Assembly (NCBI RefSeq): GCF_000621785.1
Contig: NZ_KK211346.1
Span: 387,754 to 451,753, forward strand
Origin: Ruminococcus flavefaciens ND2009
GTDB taxonomy: Bacteria > Bacillota > Clostridia > Oscillospirales > Ruminococcaceae
Length of the DNA stretch: 64,000 nt
Direction of reading: 5' to 3'
Part shown: piece after piece, positions 53,825-62,085 of the stretch
Position numbering within the stretch: the first letter of the stretch is position 1
How the letters are laid out: every line of letters starts with the position of its first letter
Made by a program: the position numbers and the translations under genes
Notes under the pieces: generated by a model
Told to the model about the DNA's origin: nothing
Databases searched by the model: none
What the model saw: the letters and a program-made list of their open reading frames with translations, nothing else

Positions 53825-53851
53825 AAAAGCTCACCTGCGGGTGAGCTTTTT
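53825..53851 (+). terminator. Terminator after relQ
   Basis: AAAAGCTCACC (53825-53835) pairs with GGTGAGCTTTT (53840-53850), with a T run at the end. Confidence 0.92.
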
Positions 53852-53897
53852 CGTCAAAATATGCCTTTAAGCCTATGGTTTTACAAAAAAATACCCG

Positions 53898-53926
53898 TTC
53901 ACAGATATGCTCCTCGGTGATATAAT
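53898..53926 (+). promoter_or_regulatory. Promoter of the 100-residue protein gene
   Basis: TTCACA at 53898-53903, 17-base spacer, TATAAT at 53921-53926. Confidence 0.72.
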
Positions 53927-53968
53927 TGACTTACAGAATAAATATCACAGAACAGAAAGGAGCACAAA

Positions 53969-54271
53969 ATGTTCGGGATCGTTAAAAAAGTCAAACATGA
54001 GGTAGTGGACAGAACGCTGTATATGGAGATATTCGGCGATAATAAGGTGGCGTATCGTGTACTCAGCGGGAGAATGTCGCTTTTCGGTGACGAGGTCATT
54101 ACATACGGAGTAGAGGTACTTGACCACAGGAGCGGCGAGAAGGAGTGTATACCTGATTTTTCTCGTAATATCGAGGATGCTGTCTGCTTTGCCGAGTCGC
54201 TTATCAGCGAAAGGAGCCGCCCGCGCCAGCTCTACAGCAAAGCTCTCGATTATCTTCGCGTCTCTATATGA
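53969..54271 (+). CDS. Small protein, possibly DUF6514
   Basis: A 100-residue soluble protein without Cys clusters or membrane segments apart from the general fold. The pattern YGVEVLDHRSGEKECIPDFSRNIEDAVCFAESLI resembles the DUF6514 family of Clostridia (recalled, not checked). ATG follows AAAGGAGCA. Single-gene unit with its own promoter. Function unknown. Confidence 0.65.
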   Translation: MFGIVKKVKHEVVDRTLYMEIFGDNKVAYRVLSGRMSLFGDEVITYGVEVLDHRSGEKECIPDFSRNIEDAVCFAESLISERSRPRQLYSKALDYLRVSI

Positions 54272-54292
54272 TAAAAAATTTTTGTCCGGCGG

Positions 54293-54321
54293 TTGCATTT
54301 TCCCTGAATATATGATATAAT
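54293..54321 (+). promoter_or_regulatory. Promoter of the YdbC-like gene
   Basis: TTGCAT at 54293-54298, 17-base spacer, TATAAT at 54316-54321. Confidence 0.78.
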
Positions 54322-54370
54322 GTAAACTTGTAACGGCAGATAAGCCGCATATCGAAAGGAGAGGTAGTAT

Positions 54371-54604
54371 ATGGCAGAGTTAAAGTATGAGATAACCGAG
54401 AAGATCGGTGTGCTGTCCGAAAACGCAAAGGGCTGGACAAAGGAGCTCAATATGGTCAGCTGGAACGAGCATGACCCGAAGTATGATATAAGAGAGTGGT
54501 CTCCCGATCATTCAAGAATGGGTAAGGGCGTTACTCTTTCAGCGGACGAGCTTGCTGAGCTCAAGGAGCTTCTTGCAGGCATTGATCTTGATTCATTTGA
54601 ATAA
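54371..54604 (+). CDS. YdbC/PC4-like single-stranded DNA-binding protein
   Basis: A 77-residue protein of the YdbC family, which has the fold of the eukaryotic coactivator PC4 and binds single-stranded DNA as a dimer. The conserved parts are GWTKELNMVSWNEHDPKYDIREWSPDHSRMGKGVTLSADELAELKELL. ATG follows AAAGGAGAGG. Own promoter and shared terminator with the convergent uppP gene. Confidence 0.88.
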   Translation: MAELKYEITEKIGVLSENAKGWTKELNMVSWNEHDPKYDIREWSPDHSRMGKGVTLSADELAELKELLAGIDLDSFE

Positions 54605-54607
54605 TAA

Positions 54608-54633
54608 AAAAGCAGCTCGTTGAGCTGCTTTTC
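54608..54633. terminator. Bidirectional terminator between the YdbC-like gene and uppP
   Basis: AAAAGCAGCTC (54608-54618) pairs with GAGCTGCTTTT (54622-54632); A and T runs flank the stem. Confidence 0.9.
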
Positions 54634-54634
54634 T

Positions 54635-55498
54635 TTATTTTATTAATGCTTTTGCACCAAAGTATATCAGTACCAATATACCAAGAACAATCCGGTACCA
54701 GCCGAATACCTTGAAGTCGTGCTTTTTGATGTAGTCCATAAGGAATTTGATAACGACTATGGAAACGAGGAAAGCAACTACCATACCCGTGAGCAGTACG
54801 GCGAGCTCGCTTCCCGAGAAGTTGAAGCCGAATTTTACAAGTTTGAGAAGGCTTGCACCGAACATTACAGGGATTGCAAGATAGAAGGTGAATTCTGCTG
54901 CAACAGTTCTCGATACTCCGATAAGGAGAGCACCTACGATAGTAGCCCCCGAACGTGAGGTTCCGGGGAATATTGCCGCGATAAGCTGGAACACACCGAT
55001 TATGAATGCTGTATTGAAGCCAAGCTCTGCAATAGTGTTTATCTTGGGCTTTCTGCCCTTGTTCCAGTTCTCTATGATGATGAAGGCTATACCGAAAACA
55101 ATAAGTGCAATGGCAACTGTCCATGGATTATAGAGGTGTTCGTCGATCCAGTCATCAAGAACGAGACCGATAACGGCAGCGGGAAGACAGGCTACAAGGA
55201 CCTTGAACCACATCATGAAGATGTCGGTCTTTATCATTTTGCCGAATGGCGTCTTGTTGAGAGGGTGAGCGTTGTTTTTTCGTCCGAAGGGCCACAGCTT
55301 TTTCCAGAAAATGACTACAACAGCCATAATCGCGCCCAGCTGGATAACAACATCAAACATTTCCTTGAACTCATCCGACTTGTTAAGGTTCAGGAATTCT
55401 CCTACAAGGATAAGATGTCCTGTGCTGCTTATGGGGAGCCATTCGGTGACTCCTTCCACAATACCGAGGATTATTGTTTTGATTATCTCCCAGATCAT
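54635..55498 (-). CDS. uppP: Undecaprenyl-diphosphatase UppP
   Basis: A 287-residue membrane enzyme that dephosphorylates undecaprenyl diphosphate, recycling the cell-wall lipid carrier and giving bacitracin tolerance. Catalytic motifs are [16 protein letters not shown] near residue 15 and the [15 protein letters not shown] segment near 175. About eight helices. ATG at 55496-55498 lies 12 bases after AAGGA, a rather long spacing, but no better start was found. Confidence 0.96.
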   Translation of the reverse strand: MIWEIIKTIILGIVEGVTEWLPISSTGHLILVGEFLNLNKSDEFKEMFDVVIQLGAIMAVVVIFWKKLWPFGRKNNAHPLNKTPFGKMIKTDIFMMWFKVLVACLPAAVIGLVLDDWIDEHLYNPWTVAIALIVFGIAFIIIENWNKGRKPKINTIAELGFNTAFIIGVFQLIAAIFPGTSRSGATIVGALLIGVSRTVAAEFTFYLAIPVMFGASLLKLVKFGFNFSGSELAVLLTGMVVAFLVSIVVIKFLMDYIKKHDFKVFGWYRIVLGILVLIYFGAKALIK

Positions 55499-55535
55499 AT
55501 ATTGTATTGTTCCTTTCAGTTAAAATACAAGGTCA

Positions 55536-55564
55536 ATTATATCACATTTACAATTGTATGTCAA
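55536..55564 (-). promoter_or_regulatory. Promoter of uppP
   Basis: On the minus strand, TTGACA (55559-55564), 17-base spacer, TATAAT (55536-55541). The -35 overlaps the stop codon of the Crp/Fnr gene. Confidence 0.8.
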
Positions 55565-56229
55565 TTGTCAGAATCGTGATTTCTGATGAGTTTGAATTTC
55601 CTTTTTGAAATAGTAAGGATACCGGCATTTTTCAGTCTCGTTATCTCACGCTGGAGGGCACTTCTGTTGACACAGAGGTAGTCTGATAGAGCAGTAGTTG
55701 AGAATGGTATCTGAGGACTTTTTCCCTCGGGAGTTTTTTCCTCGATTATCCTAAGACAGCTTATCAGCTTATCCTCGATAGAGCGCTGGCTTAGCACTTC
55801 GATACGCTCATTGAGCGATATTGCCTTTTCGGACATAAGATCAAGAAGGTTTTCGACGACTTTTGAGTGACACTGACAGGCGTTCTCACACCTTTTGGTG
55901 ATTTCTGAACGTCTTACGAACATTATATCACAGTCTGTCTCTGCTATTATCTCGATGCCGCTTCTCTGTGAAGCCGTAAATGTGAAGTATACTCCGAAAA
56001 CGCTCTGTTCGCCGAGAGACTCCATTATGGAGCGGACTCCGTTTACGTCATATCTTACCATAACAGCTGTTCCGCTCAGAACAATCCCAAGTTTATCGGG
56101 ATTATCCGAATAGTCCATGATCCTGCTTCCAGATTTGAATTTTCTTATATCCGCATTGAAACAGCTTATCATTCTTCGGCAGTCATTCGGATCTATTCCT
56201 TTGAAGAGTACGTTATCTTCAGGTAACAT
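55561..56229 (-). CDS. Crp/Fnr family transcriptional regulator
   Basis: A 222-residue regulator with an N-terminal cyclic-nucleotide-binding-like beta barrel (about 10-120), dimerisation helix and C-terminal winged helix (about 150-220: STTALSDYLCVNRSALQREITRLKNAGIL). A CENACQCH cluster near residue 115 recalls clostridial Crp relatives that may sense redox or metals. Start set at ATG 56227-56229, with GGAGG eight bases upstream; the earlier ATG at 56244 is itself part of that ribosome binding site (ATGGAGG). It is divergent from the NrdD-tail-like and rubrerythrin genes. Confidence 0.87.
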   Translation of the reverse strand: MLPEDNVLFKGIDPNDCRRMISCFNADIRKFKSGSRIMDYSDNPDKLGIVLSGTAVMVRYDVNGVRSIMESLGEQSVFGVYFTFTASQRSGIEIIAETDCDIMFVRRSEITKRCENACQCHSKVVENLLDLMSEKAISLNERIEVLSQRSIEDKLISCLRIIEEKTPEGKSPQIPFSTTALSDYLCVNRSALQREITRLKNAGILTISKRKFKLIRNHDSDN

Positions 56230-56244
56230 AAAAATATCCTCCAT

Positions 56245-56260
56245 TGTTGCAGATGCAACA
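56245..56260. promoter_or_regulatory. Palindromic operator in the Crp/Fnr divergent region
   Basis: TGTTGCA-GA-TGCAACA is a perfect 7+2+7 inverted repeat, fitting a dimeric Crp/Fnr protein. Its centre (56252.5) is about 41.5 bases before the start predicted from the plus-strand -10 (TACAAT 56282-56287), and about 19 bases after the predicted start of the regulator's own transcript. Confidence 0.65.
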
Positions 56261-56277
56261 GATTTTTCTTTTTCTTT

Positions 56278-56306
56278 ATGATACAATATATTCAGACAAA
56301 AGTCAA
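56278..56306 (-). promoter_or_regulatory. Promoter of the Crp/Fnr gene
   Basis: On the minus strand, TTGACT (56301-56306), 17-base spacer, TATCAT (56278-56283). Confidence 0.7.
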
Positions 56307-56332
56307 TACTATTCTATATGGAGGTCTTCACA

Positions 56333-56599
56333 ATGAATGTAAAAGTTATAGGCGAACAGCTTTCTCAGAACGAGATCGACGCATATATCGACTACGGCAG
56401 GAAGAAGTACAGTGACCGAGAGATTATCGGTATGACTGTAAAAACTGACGGCGACTACGTTGATCTCCAGTATGATTTTGCAAAAGATATTCCTTTTGAC
56501 AGGATCAGAAGGATCACAGGTTATCTTGTAGGTACTCTTGACCGTTTCAATAACGGCAAGCGCGCCGAGGAACGCGACAGAGTAAAGCATTCAGTATGA
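56333..56599 (+). CDS. Small protein resembling the C-terminal tail of anaerobic ribonucleotide reductase NrdD
   Basis: An 88-residue protein. Its C-terminal part, RITGYLVGTLDRFNNGKRAEERDRVKHS, resembles the end of NrdD (GYL...RxNxGKxAExxDRVKH pattern), but the zinc-binding Cys pairs and the glycyl-radical loop are absent, so it cannot be a reductase by itself. Such stand-alone proteins are annotated as NrdD-like in Clostridia. ATG 56333 has GGAGG eight bases upstream; the ATG at 56318 is part of that site. Function unknown; likely controlled by the divergent Crp/Fnr regulator. Confidence 0.7.
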   Translation: MNVKVIGEQLSQNEIDAYIDYGRKKYSDREIIGMTVKTDGDYVDLQYDFAKDIPFDRIRRITGYLVGTLDRFNNGKRAEERDRVKHSV

Positions 56600-56673
56600 T
56601 CGTCCCTTTGCGCGGAGGGAGCACATCTTCCGCAAGGGTTCAATTATAATCAAAACAATGGAGGTATACTATT

Positions 56674-57225
56674 ATGAAGAAATATGTCTGTCCCGTATGC
56701 GGATACGTTCACGAAGGAGATGCACCACCTGAGAAATGCCCTCAGTGCGGCGTACCCGGATCTAAGTTTATAGAGAAGGAAGCAGGCGAGAAGCTTGTAT
56801 TTGCTTGCGAGCATGAGCTCGGCGTTGCAAAGGCTGTTACAGATCCTGAGATCATCGAGGGCCTTCGTTCAAACTTTACGGGCGAGTGTTCAGAGGTAGG
56901 TATGTATCTGGCAATGGCAAGAGTTGCTTATCGCGAGGGCTATGCTGAGATCGGCGCTTACTGGGAGAAGGCTGCATTTGAGGAAGCAGAGCACGCTGCA
57001 AAGTTTGCTGAGCTTCTCGGTGAAGTTCTTTCATCTTCCACAAAGGAAAATCTCGAAAAGAGAGTGGCTGCCGAGCACGGTGCTACAGAGGGCAAGCTGA
57101 AGCTTGCTAAGAGAGCTAAGGAGCTCAACCTTGACGCTATCCATGACACAGTTCACGAGATGGCAAAGGACGAGGCTCGTCACGGCAAGGCTTTCGAGGG
57201 ACTCCTCAAGAGATACTTCGGTTAA
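56674..57225 (+). CDS. Reverse rubrerythrin
   Basis: A 183-residue peroxide-reducing diiron protein. Residues 1-35 form a rubredoxin-like iron centre ([21 protein letters not shown]), followed by the ferritin-like four-helix domain with iron ligands in [18 protein letters not shown] and [11 protein letters not shown]. The rubredoxin part comes first, the reverse of classical rubrerythrin and like the oxygen/peroxide-induced revRbr of Clostridium acetobutylicum. ATG follows TGGAGGT. A strong bulged hairpin (about 56604-56640) lies between it and the preceding gene; co-transcription is likely. Confidence 0.92.
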   Translation: MKKYVCPVCGYVHEGDAPPEKCPQCGVPGSKFIEKEAGEKLVFACEHELGVAKAVTDPEIIEGLRSNFTGECSEVGMYLAMARVAYREGYAEIGAYWEKAAFEEAEHAAKFAELLGEVLSSSTKENLEKRVAAEHGATEGKLKLAKRAKELNLDAIHDTVHEMAKDEARHGKAFEGLLKRYFG

Positions 57226-57239
57226 TATATACATATATG

Positions 57240-57272
57240 ACTGGCGGGGCAACAGCCTCGTCAGTTTTTTTT
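57240..57272 (+). terminator. Terminator after rubrerythrin
   Basis: An 11-bp stem (57240-57250 with 57255-57265, two G-U pairs) with an AACA loop is followed by eight T. Confidence 0.9.
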
Positions 57273-57321
57273 ATTTTCATAGCTCAATTATTAATATTTT
57301 GTGTAAATATGACCAAAAGAC

Positions 57322-57350
57322 TTGAAATCCGGAAGCAAATTTGTTATAAT
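57322..57350 (+). promoter_or_regulatory. Promoter of the GH3 operon
   Basis: TTGAAA at 57322-57327, 17-base spacer, TATAAT at 57345-57350 with upstream TG. Confidence 0.8.
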
Positions 57351-57382
57351 GTATTCATAATGTTCTGAACGGAGGTTATACT

Positions 57383-60160
57383 GTGAAAATGGTACTTGAC
57401 TGGAATAAATACATTGAAAAAGCGGTAAACACTGTATCGGAAGGTATAGTTATGCTGAAAAATAACAATGGAGCCCTCCCACTTGATATGAATGAGACGG
57501 TTTCTGTTTTCGGTCGTATACAGTTCCACTACTATAAGAGCGGAACAGGCTCGGGCGGTATGGTAAACGTTTCAAAAGTAACAGGAATACTTGACGGTCT
57601 TCTTGAGGCAGGCGTGAATATAAACGAGGAACTTCTTGGTATTTACAGGAAATGGGATGAGGAAAATCCTTTTGAGCAGGGGTCAGGCTGGGGCGGTGAG
57701 CCCTGGTCACAGAAGGAAATGCCTATTGATGATGACGTTGTAAAAAAAGCGGCTTCTGTCAGCAAGAAAGCTATTGTTATTATCGGACGCACGGCAGGCG
57801 AGGAACAGGATCTGCGCCTTGAGGAAGGTTCTTATCTCCTTAGCAAGACCGAGACCGATCTGCTCAGGAAGGTAAGAAAGTTTTTTGATAAAGTTATAGT
57901 TCTGCTCAATGTGGGCGGACTTTTGGACCTTACCGATATTGAGGACTGTGCTCCCGATGCGCTGCTCTATGTATGGCAGGGCGGCATGACAGGCGGCACA
58001 GGAACGGCTGATGTTCTTACGGGAAAAGTCAGCCCATCAGGTAAGCTTCCCGATACTGCTGCAAAAAAAGTGTCGGACTATCCCTCTGATCCCTATTTCG
58101 GCAATAAGATCAGAGAGCCTTATACAGAGGATATTTTTGTCGGCTATCGCTGGTTTGAGACATTTGCAAAGGACAGTGTTCTTTATCCTTTCGGCTTCGG
58201 TCTTTCATATACTACATTTGATATTGCTATGACATATGCAAAAAATACCGAGACTGAAACTGTTATAGACGTCAAAGTTACAAATACAGGCAGCTACAAG
58301 GGCAAGGAGGTAGTTCAGGTCTACTGTGAGGCACCGCAGGGCAGACTTGGCAAGCCTGTAAGAGTACTCTGCGGCTTTGAGAAGACAAAGGAGCTGGCTC
58401 CGGGAGAGTCCCAGTCGCTGAAAATAAAGATCAATCACAGGGACATAGCTTCATATGATGATAATAATAACTCTGATACAGCTTATTCCTGGATACTTGA
58501 AAAGGGAAAGTATACTTTCCATATTGGAAGCAATGTAAGAAATTGCACAGATCATTTCCATTTCGAGCTTGATAAGGATGTTGTTATAGAAAAGTGTGAA
58601 CAGGCGCTTGCTCCTGTAGTTGAATTTGACCGTATAAAGGCAGTTACTTCAGATAACATTCTTACGGCGGTTAAAGAGAAAGCTCCTCTCAGCCTCGTTG
58701 ATGAAAAGCAGCGCCTTCTCGCAAGTATACCTGCTGAGATAGAATACACAGGTGACAAGGGGCTCAAGCTTGCTGATGTCAAGAACGGCAAGTGCTCCAT
58801 GAATGAGTTTATTGCACAGCTCTCCGATCATGACCTTTCCTGTATAATAAGAGGAGAAGGTATGGGAAGTCCGAGAGTTACAGCGGGAACGGCTTCTGCT
58901 TTCGGCGGAGTTTCCGATGCGCTTACAGCATTTGGCGTACCTGCGGGCTGCTGCGACGACGGTCCCTCGGGTATGAGGCTTGACTGCGGCACCAAGGCGT
59001 TCAGTCTTCCTAATGGAACACTTATAGCTTCTACATTCAATAAAGAACTTATCGAGGAGCTGTTTACCCTCGTAGGAATGGAAATGGTCGCTAATAAAGT
59101 CGATTGCCTTCTCGGGCCCGGCATGAATATTCATCGGCATCCCCTCAACGGAAGAAATTTTGAATATTTCTCGGAAGATCCTTTCCTCACAGGAAAAATG
59201 GCTTCTGCCGAGCTGAAAGGACTTCACAGCGTCGGTGTTACGGGTACAATAAAGCACTTCTGTGCTAACAATCAGGAAACTAACAGACATACAGTTGACT
59301 CGGTGGTTTCTGAACGTGCTCTCAGAGAGATCTACCTCAAGGGATTTGAGATAGCTGTCAAGGAGGGCGGCGCAAAGACTATAATGACCACGTACGGTTC
59401 ACTGAACGGCGTATGGACAGCAGGAAACTTTGATCTTAACACAACAGTTCTCAGAAAACAGTGGGGCTTCAGGGGCTTTACCATGACAGACTGGTGGGCG
59501 AATGTAAACTTCCGCGGGGAAGAACCCAAAAGAAGCTATTATGTCCCAATGGCAAAGGCTCAGAATGATGTGTATATGGTCTGCTCAGACAGCTCCTGCG
59601 TGGATGAAGATATAGAAAAGGCTGTTGCAGACGGCGTTCTGACGAGAGCTGAGCTTCAGAGAAATGCTGCAAATGTTCTTGGAGTGCTTCTCGATACTCA
59701 CGCAATGAAGCGTATTATGGGCGAAAAAGATGCAGTTGAGATCATCAACAGGTATGACAGTGAAGGAGATGGCGATGAGCCTGTAACTTTCTATGAGCTT
59801 AACGAAAGATTCACTCTTGATCTTAATGGTGTTAAGAGCGTCAAGGGTGAGAATTACTCATTTGCTATAATTGTAAATCAGCCTGGTTTTTATAATGTAA
59901 CTGTTACCGCTTCGTCGACACAGAGCAGTCTTGCTCAGATCCCCATGACATTCTTTGCAATGGGCACACCCTGCGGTACGTTTACCTGGAACGGTACGGA
60001 CGGCAAGCCTGTTTCCTACACCAAAGAGATACCGTTTTTCTCAAAATTCACAGCCGTAAGGCTCTATTTTGCTCAGAGCGGACTCGATCTTCACAGCATT
60101 GATTTTGAGCTTGTGAGAACAGTTGATAATATGGATATAGCATTTGCTTCGGAGGATTAA
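57383..60160 (+). CDS. Glycoside hydrolase family 3 beta-glucosidase, domain-swapped
   Basis: A 925-residue enzyme that releases terminal sugars (probably glucose) from beta-oligosaccharides. The order is reversed relative to most GH3 enzymes: the alpha/beta sandwich (GH3_C) comes first (about 10-230), then a fibronectin-III-like part (about 290-370), then the TIM-barrel GH3_N (about 490-760) with the nucleophile Asp703 in GFRGFTMTDWW, and a further beta-rich end (about 790-925). The same swap is known in Ruminococcus albus and Butyrivibrio fibrisolvens enzymes. No signal peptide, so cytosolic. Start is GTG with GGAGGT six bases upstream. Confidence 0.92.
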   Translation: MKMVLDWNKYIEKAVNTVSEGIVMLKNNNGALPLDMNETVSVFGRIQFHYYKSGTGSGGMVNVSKVTGILDGLLEAGVNINEELLGIYRKWDEENPFEQGSGWGGEPWSQKEMPIDDDVVKKAASVSKKAIVIIGRTAGEEQDLRLEEGSYLLSKTETDLLRKVRKFFDKVIVLLNVGGLLDLTDIEDCAPDALLYVWQGGMTGGTGTADVLTGKVSPSGKLPDTAAKKVSDYPSDPYFGNKIREPYTEDIFVGYRWFETFAKDSVLYPFGFGLSYTTFDIAMTYAKNTETETVIDVKVTNTGSYKGKEVVQVYCEAPQGRLGKPVRVLCGFEKTKELAPGESQSLKIKINHRDIASYDDNNNSDTAYSWILEKGKYTFHIGSNVRNCTDHFHFELDKDVVIEKCEQALAPVVEFDRIKAVTSDNILTAVKEKAPLSLVDEKQRLLASIPAEIEYTGDKGLKLADVKNGKCSMNEFIAQLSDHDLSCIIRGEGMGSPRVTAGTASAFGGVSDALTAFGVPAGCCDDGPSGMRLDCGTKAFSLPNGTLIASTFNKELIEELFTLVGMEMVANKVDCLLGPGMNIHRHPLNGRNFEYFSEDPFLTGKMASAELKGLHSVGVTGTIKHFCANNQETNRHTVDSVVSERALREIYLKGFEIAVKEGGAKTIMTTYGSLNGVWTAGNFDLNTTVLRKQWGFRGFTMTDWWANVNFRGEEPKRSYYVPMAKAQNDVYMVCSDSSCVDEDIEKAVADGVLTRAELQRNAANVLGVLLDTHAMKRIMGEKDAVEIINRYDSEGDGDEPVTFYELNERFTLDLNGVKSVKGENYSFAIIVNQPGFYNVTVTASSTQSSLAQIPMTFFAMGTPCGTFTWNGTDGKPVSYTKEIPFFSKFTAVRLYFAQSGLDLHSIDFELVRTVDNMDIAFASED

Positions 60161-60163
60161 CAG

Positions 60164-60505
60164 ATGAATATACAGATTTTCGGTACCAAAAAATGCTTTG
60201 ACAGCAAAAAAGCAGAGCGTTACTTCAAAGAACGCGGCATAAAGTACCAGTTCATCGACATGAAGGAAAAAGGAATGAGCCGAGGCGAATTCAATAATGT
60301 GAAGCAGGCTTTGGGAGGTACCGACGCTCTTATTGACTCCTCCTGCAAAGATAAGGATCTGCTTGCACTTGTAAATTATCTTTCAGATGAGGATAAAGAG
60401 GAAAAGATCCTGGAAAATCCTAAGCTGATCCGTACTCCTGTTGTGAGAAACGGAAAAAAAGCGACTATAGGTTACTGCCCCGAAGTCTGGAAAGACTGGG
60501 AATAA
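60164..60505 (+). CDS. ArsC-family thioredoxin-fold protein with CxxS motif
   Basis: A 113-residue ArsC-like protein: FGTKKCFDSKKAERYFKERGIKYQFIDM with a single redox Cys in CFDS, and IRTPVVRNGKKATIGYCPEVWKDW at the end. The second Cys of a CxxC is replaced by Ser. Arsenate reduction is unproven. It starts 3 bases after the GH3 stop and is in the same operon, an odd pairing without an obvious reason. Confidence 0.83.
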   Translation: MNIQIFGTKKCFDSKKAERYFKERGIKYQFIDMKEKGMSRGEFNNVKQALGGTDALIDSSCKDKDLLALVNYLSDEDKEEKILENPKLIRTPVVRNGKKATIGYCPEVWKDWE

Positions 60506-60559
60506 TATAGTTAAAAAATAAAAATATATCAAAAAGCATAAAAAATTGACAAAAGGGTA

Positions 60560-60588
60560 GTGCATTTCCCTTCAAAATATGTTATAAT
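60560..60588 (+). promoter_or_regulatory. Probable promoter of the SPFH cluster
   Basis: Extended -10 TGTTATAAT (TATAAT at 60583-60588) with a partial -35 GTGCAT at 60560-60565, 17-base spacer. A TTGACA at 60546-60551 is too far upstream for this -10. The leader of about 95 nt holds a CGGAAAA/TTTTCCG hairpin near 60620-60645. Confidence 0.55.
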
Positions 60589-60689
60589 TCTATTATGTTA
60601 GTTTTTAATACTGACAGATAACGGAAAATCTTTGTTTTTCCGCTAAATATTATTTTTATAGGGATTATTTCCCGAAAGGAGCTAAAATT

Positions 60690-62027
60690 ATGGGACTTAT
60701 CAAGGCAGCTCTCGTTGGAGCAAGTCAGACACTGGCTGATTCATGGCTGGAATTCTTCGTTTGTGAGTCAATTCCTACAGATTGCCTCGTTGTAAGAGGT
60801 AAGAAGCAGCTTGGTAAACATTCTTCCAATACAAAGGGTAATGATAATGTTATCACTGACGGAAGCGGCATTGTTGTACACGAAGGTCAGGCTATGATCA
60901 TGGTCGATCAGGGCGTTGTAACTGAGATCGCTACTGAGCCCGGCGTTTACAAGTACGAAACAGGTACGGCACCCAGTATTTTCTCAAGCACTTTCGGTGC
61001 AGGTCTTAAGGCTACATTCAAGGAAATGTGGGAGCGTATCAAGTACGGCGGATCTGCTGCTAAGGATCAGAGAGTTTACTTCTTCAACATGAAGGAGATC
61101 CTTGACAACAAGTTCGGTACTCAGAATCCCGTTCCTTTCAGAATGACATATCAGGATCTTGGAAGAAGCTTCACCGTAGGTGTTCGCTGCAATGGTATCT
61201 ACTCATACAAGATCGCTGATCCTGTTCTTTTCTATGTAAATGTCTGCGGCAACGTAACAGACCGCTATATGCGTTCAGAGCTTGATAATCAGCTCAAGAG
61301 CGAGTTCCTCGATTCACTTCAGCCTGCATTCGCTGCTATATCAGCTTCAGGCATCAGATATGACGAGCTTCCCGGAAGACAGCGCGAGGTAAAGGCTGCT
61401 ATCGAGACAGAGGTAAATCCTATCTGGAACGAGAAAAGAGGTCTCAAGATCTGGACAGTTAATATCAACTCTGCTACTATCTCCGAGGAAGACACCAAGA
61501 GGATCCAGGAGTTTGAAGACAGAGCTTGGAACCGTGATCCCGGTAATGCAGCTGCTACTCTGGTCGAGGCACAGGCTCAGGCTATGCAGAATGCAGCTAA
61601 TAACCCCAACGGAGCAGCTATGGGTCTCTTCGGCATGGGCATGGCTCAGCAGATGGGCGGCGCAAATGCTCAGGGTCTCTTTGGCATGGCACAGCAGCCT
61701 CAGCAGCCGGTACAGCCCACACCTCCCACCGGCGGAGCACCGGCAGCTGAGTCATGGAAGTGTGAGTGCGGTGCTACAAATACAGGAAAGTTCTGCCCGA
61801 CCTGCGGCAAGCCCAAGCCTGTACAGCTCACTGCAGACGGCTGGGTATGTGAGTGTGGTGCTGTAAATAAGGGCAAGTTCTGCTCAGAGTGCGGAAAGAA
61901 GAAGCCCGAGGGTGCGCCTCTCTACAAGTGCGATAAGTGCGGCTGGGAGCCTGAGGATCCGTTCAATCCTCCTAAGTTCTGCGCTGAGTGCGGCGATCCT
62001 TTCACTGATGACGATATAGTGAAGTAA
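60690..62027 (+). CDS. SPFH-domain protein with C-terminal zinc ribbons (YdjI-like)
   Basis: A 445-residue protein. The N-terminal ~310 residues are an SPFH/band-7-like domain (VRGKKQLGKHSSNTKG... GIVVHEGQAMIMVDQG... ADPVLFYVNVCGN) with helical end; then a Gly/Ala/Met/Gln-rich linker (about 310-350) and three consecutive CxCG/CxxCG zinc-ribbon modules (about 353-440; CECGATNTGKFCPTCGK, CECGAVNKGKFCSECGK, CDKCGWEPEDPFNPPKFCAECG). Bacillus YdjI has the same SPFH core and is linked to PspA and YdjG/YdjH at the membrane. ATG follows GAAAGGAG. First gene of a cluster with two zinc-ribbon membrane proteins. Confidence 0.85.
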   Translation: MGLIKAALVGASQTLADSWLEFFVCESIPTDCLVVRGKKQLGKHSSNTKGNDNVITDGSGIVVHEGQAMIMVDQGVVTEIATEPGVYKYETGTAPSIFSSTFGAGLKATFKEMWERIKYGGSAAKDQRVYFFNMKEILDNKFGTQNPVPFRMTYQDLGRSFTVGVRCNGIYSYKIADPVLFYVNVCGNVTDRYMRSELDNQLKSEFLDSLQPAFAAISASGIRYDELPGRQREVKAAIETEVNPIWNEKRGLKIWTVNINSATISEEDTKRIQEFEDRAWNRDPGNAAATLVEAQAQAMQNAANNPNGAAMGLFGMGMAQQMGGANAQGLFGMAQQPQQPVQPTPPTGGAPAAESWKCECGATNTGKFCPTCGKPKPVQLTADGWVCECGAVNKGKFCSECGKKKPEGAPLYKCDKCGWEPEDPFNPPKFCAECGDPFTDDDIVK

Positions 62028-62038
62028 AATAATACATA

Positions 62039-62066
62039 ACGGGCGGACCTTAGCGTCCGCCTGTTT
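62039..62066 (+). terminator. Intergenic hairpin, weak terminator
   Basis: A ten-bp stem (62039-62048 with 62055-62064) is followed by only a short T run; it may reduce rather than stop transcription into the next gene, or protect the upstream message. Confidence 0.45.
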
Positions 62067-62085
62067 CAGATTTTAGGAGCGAGAA

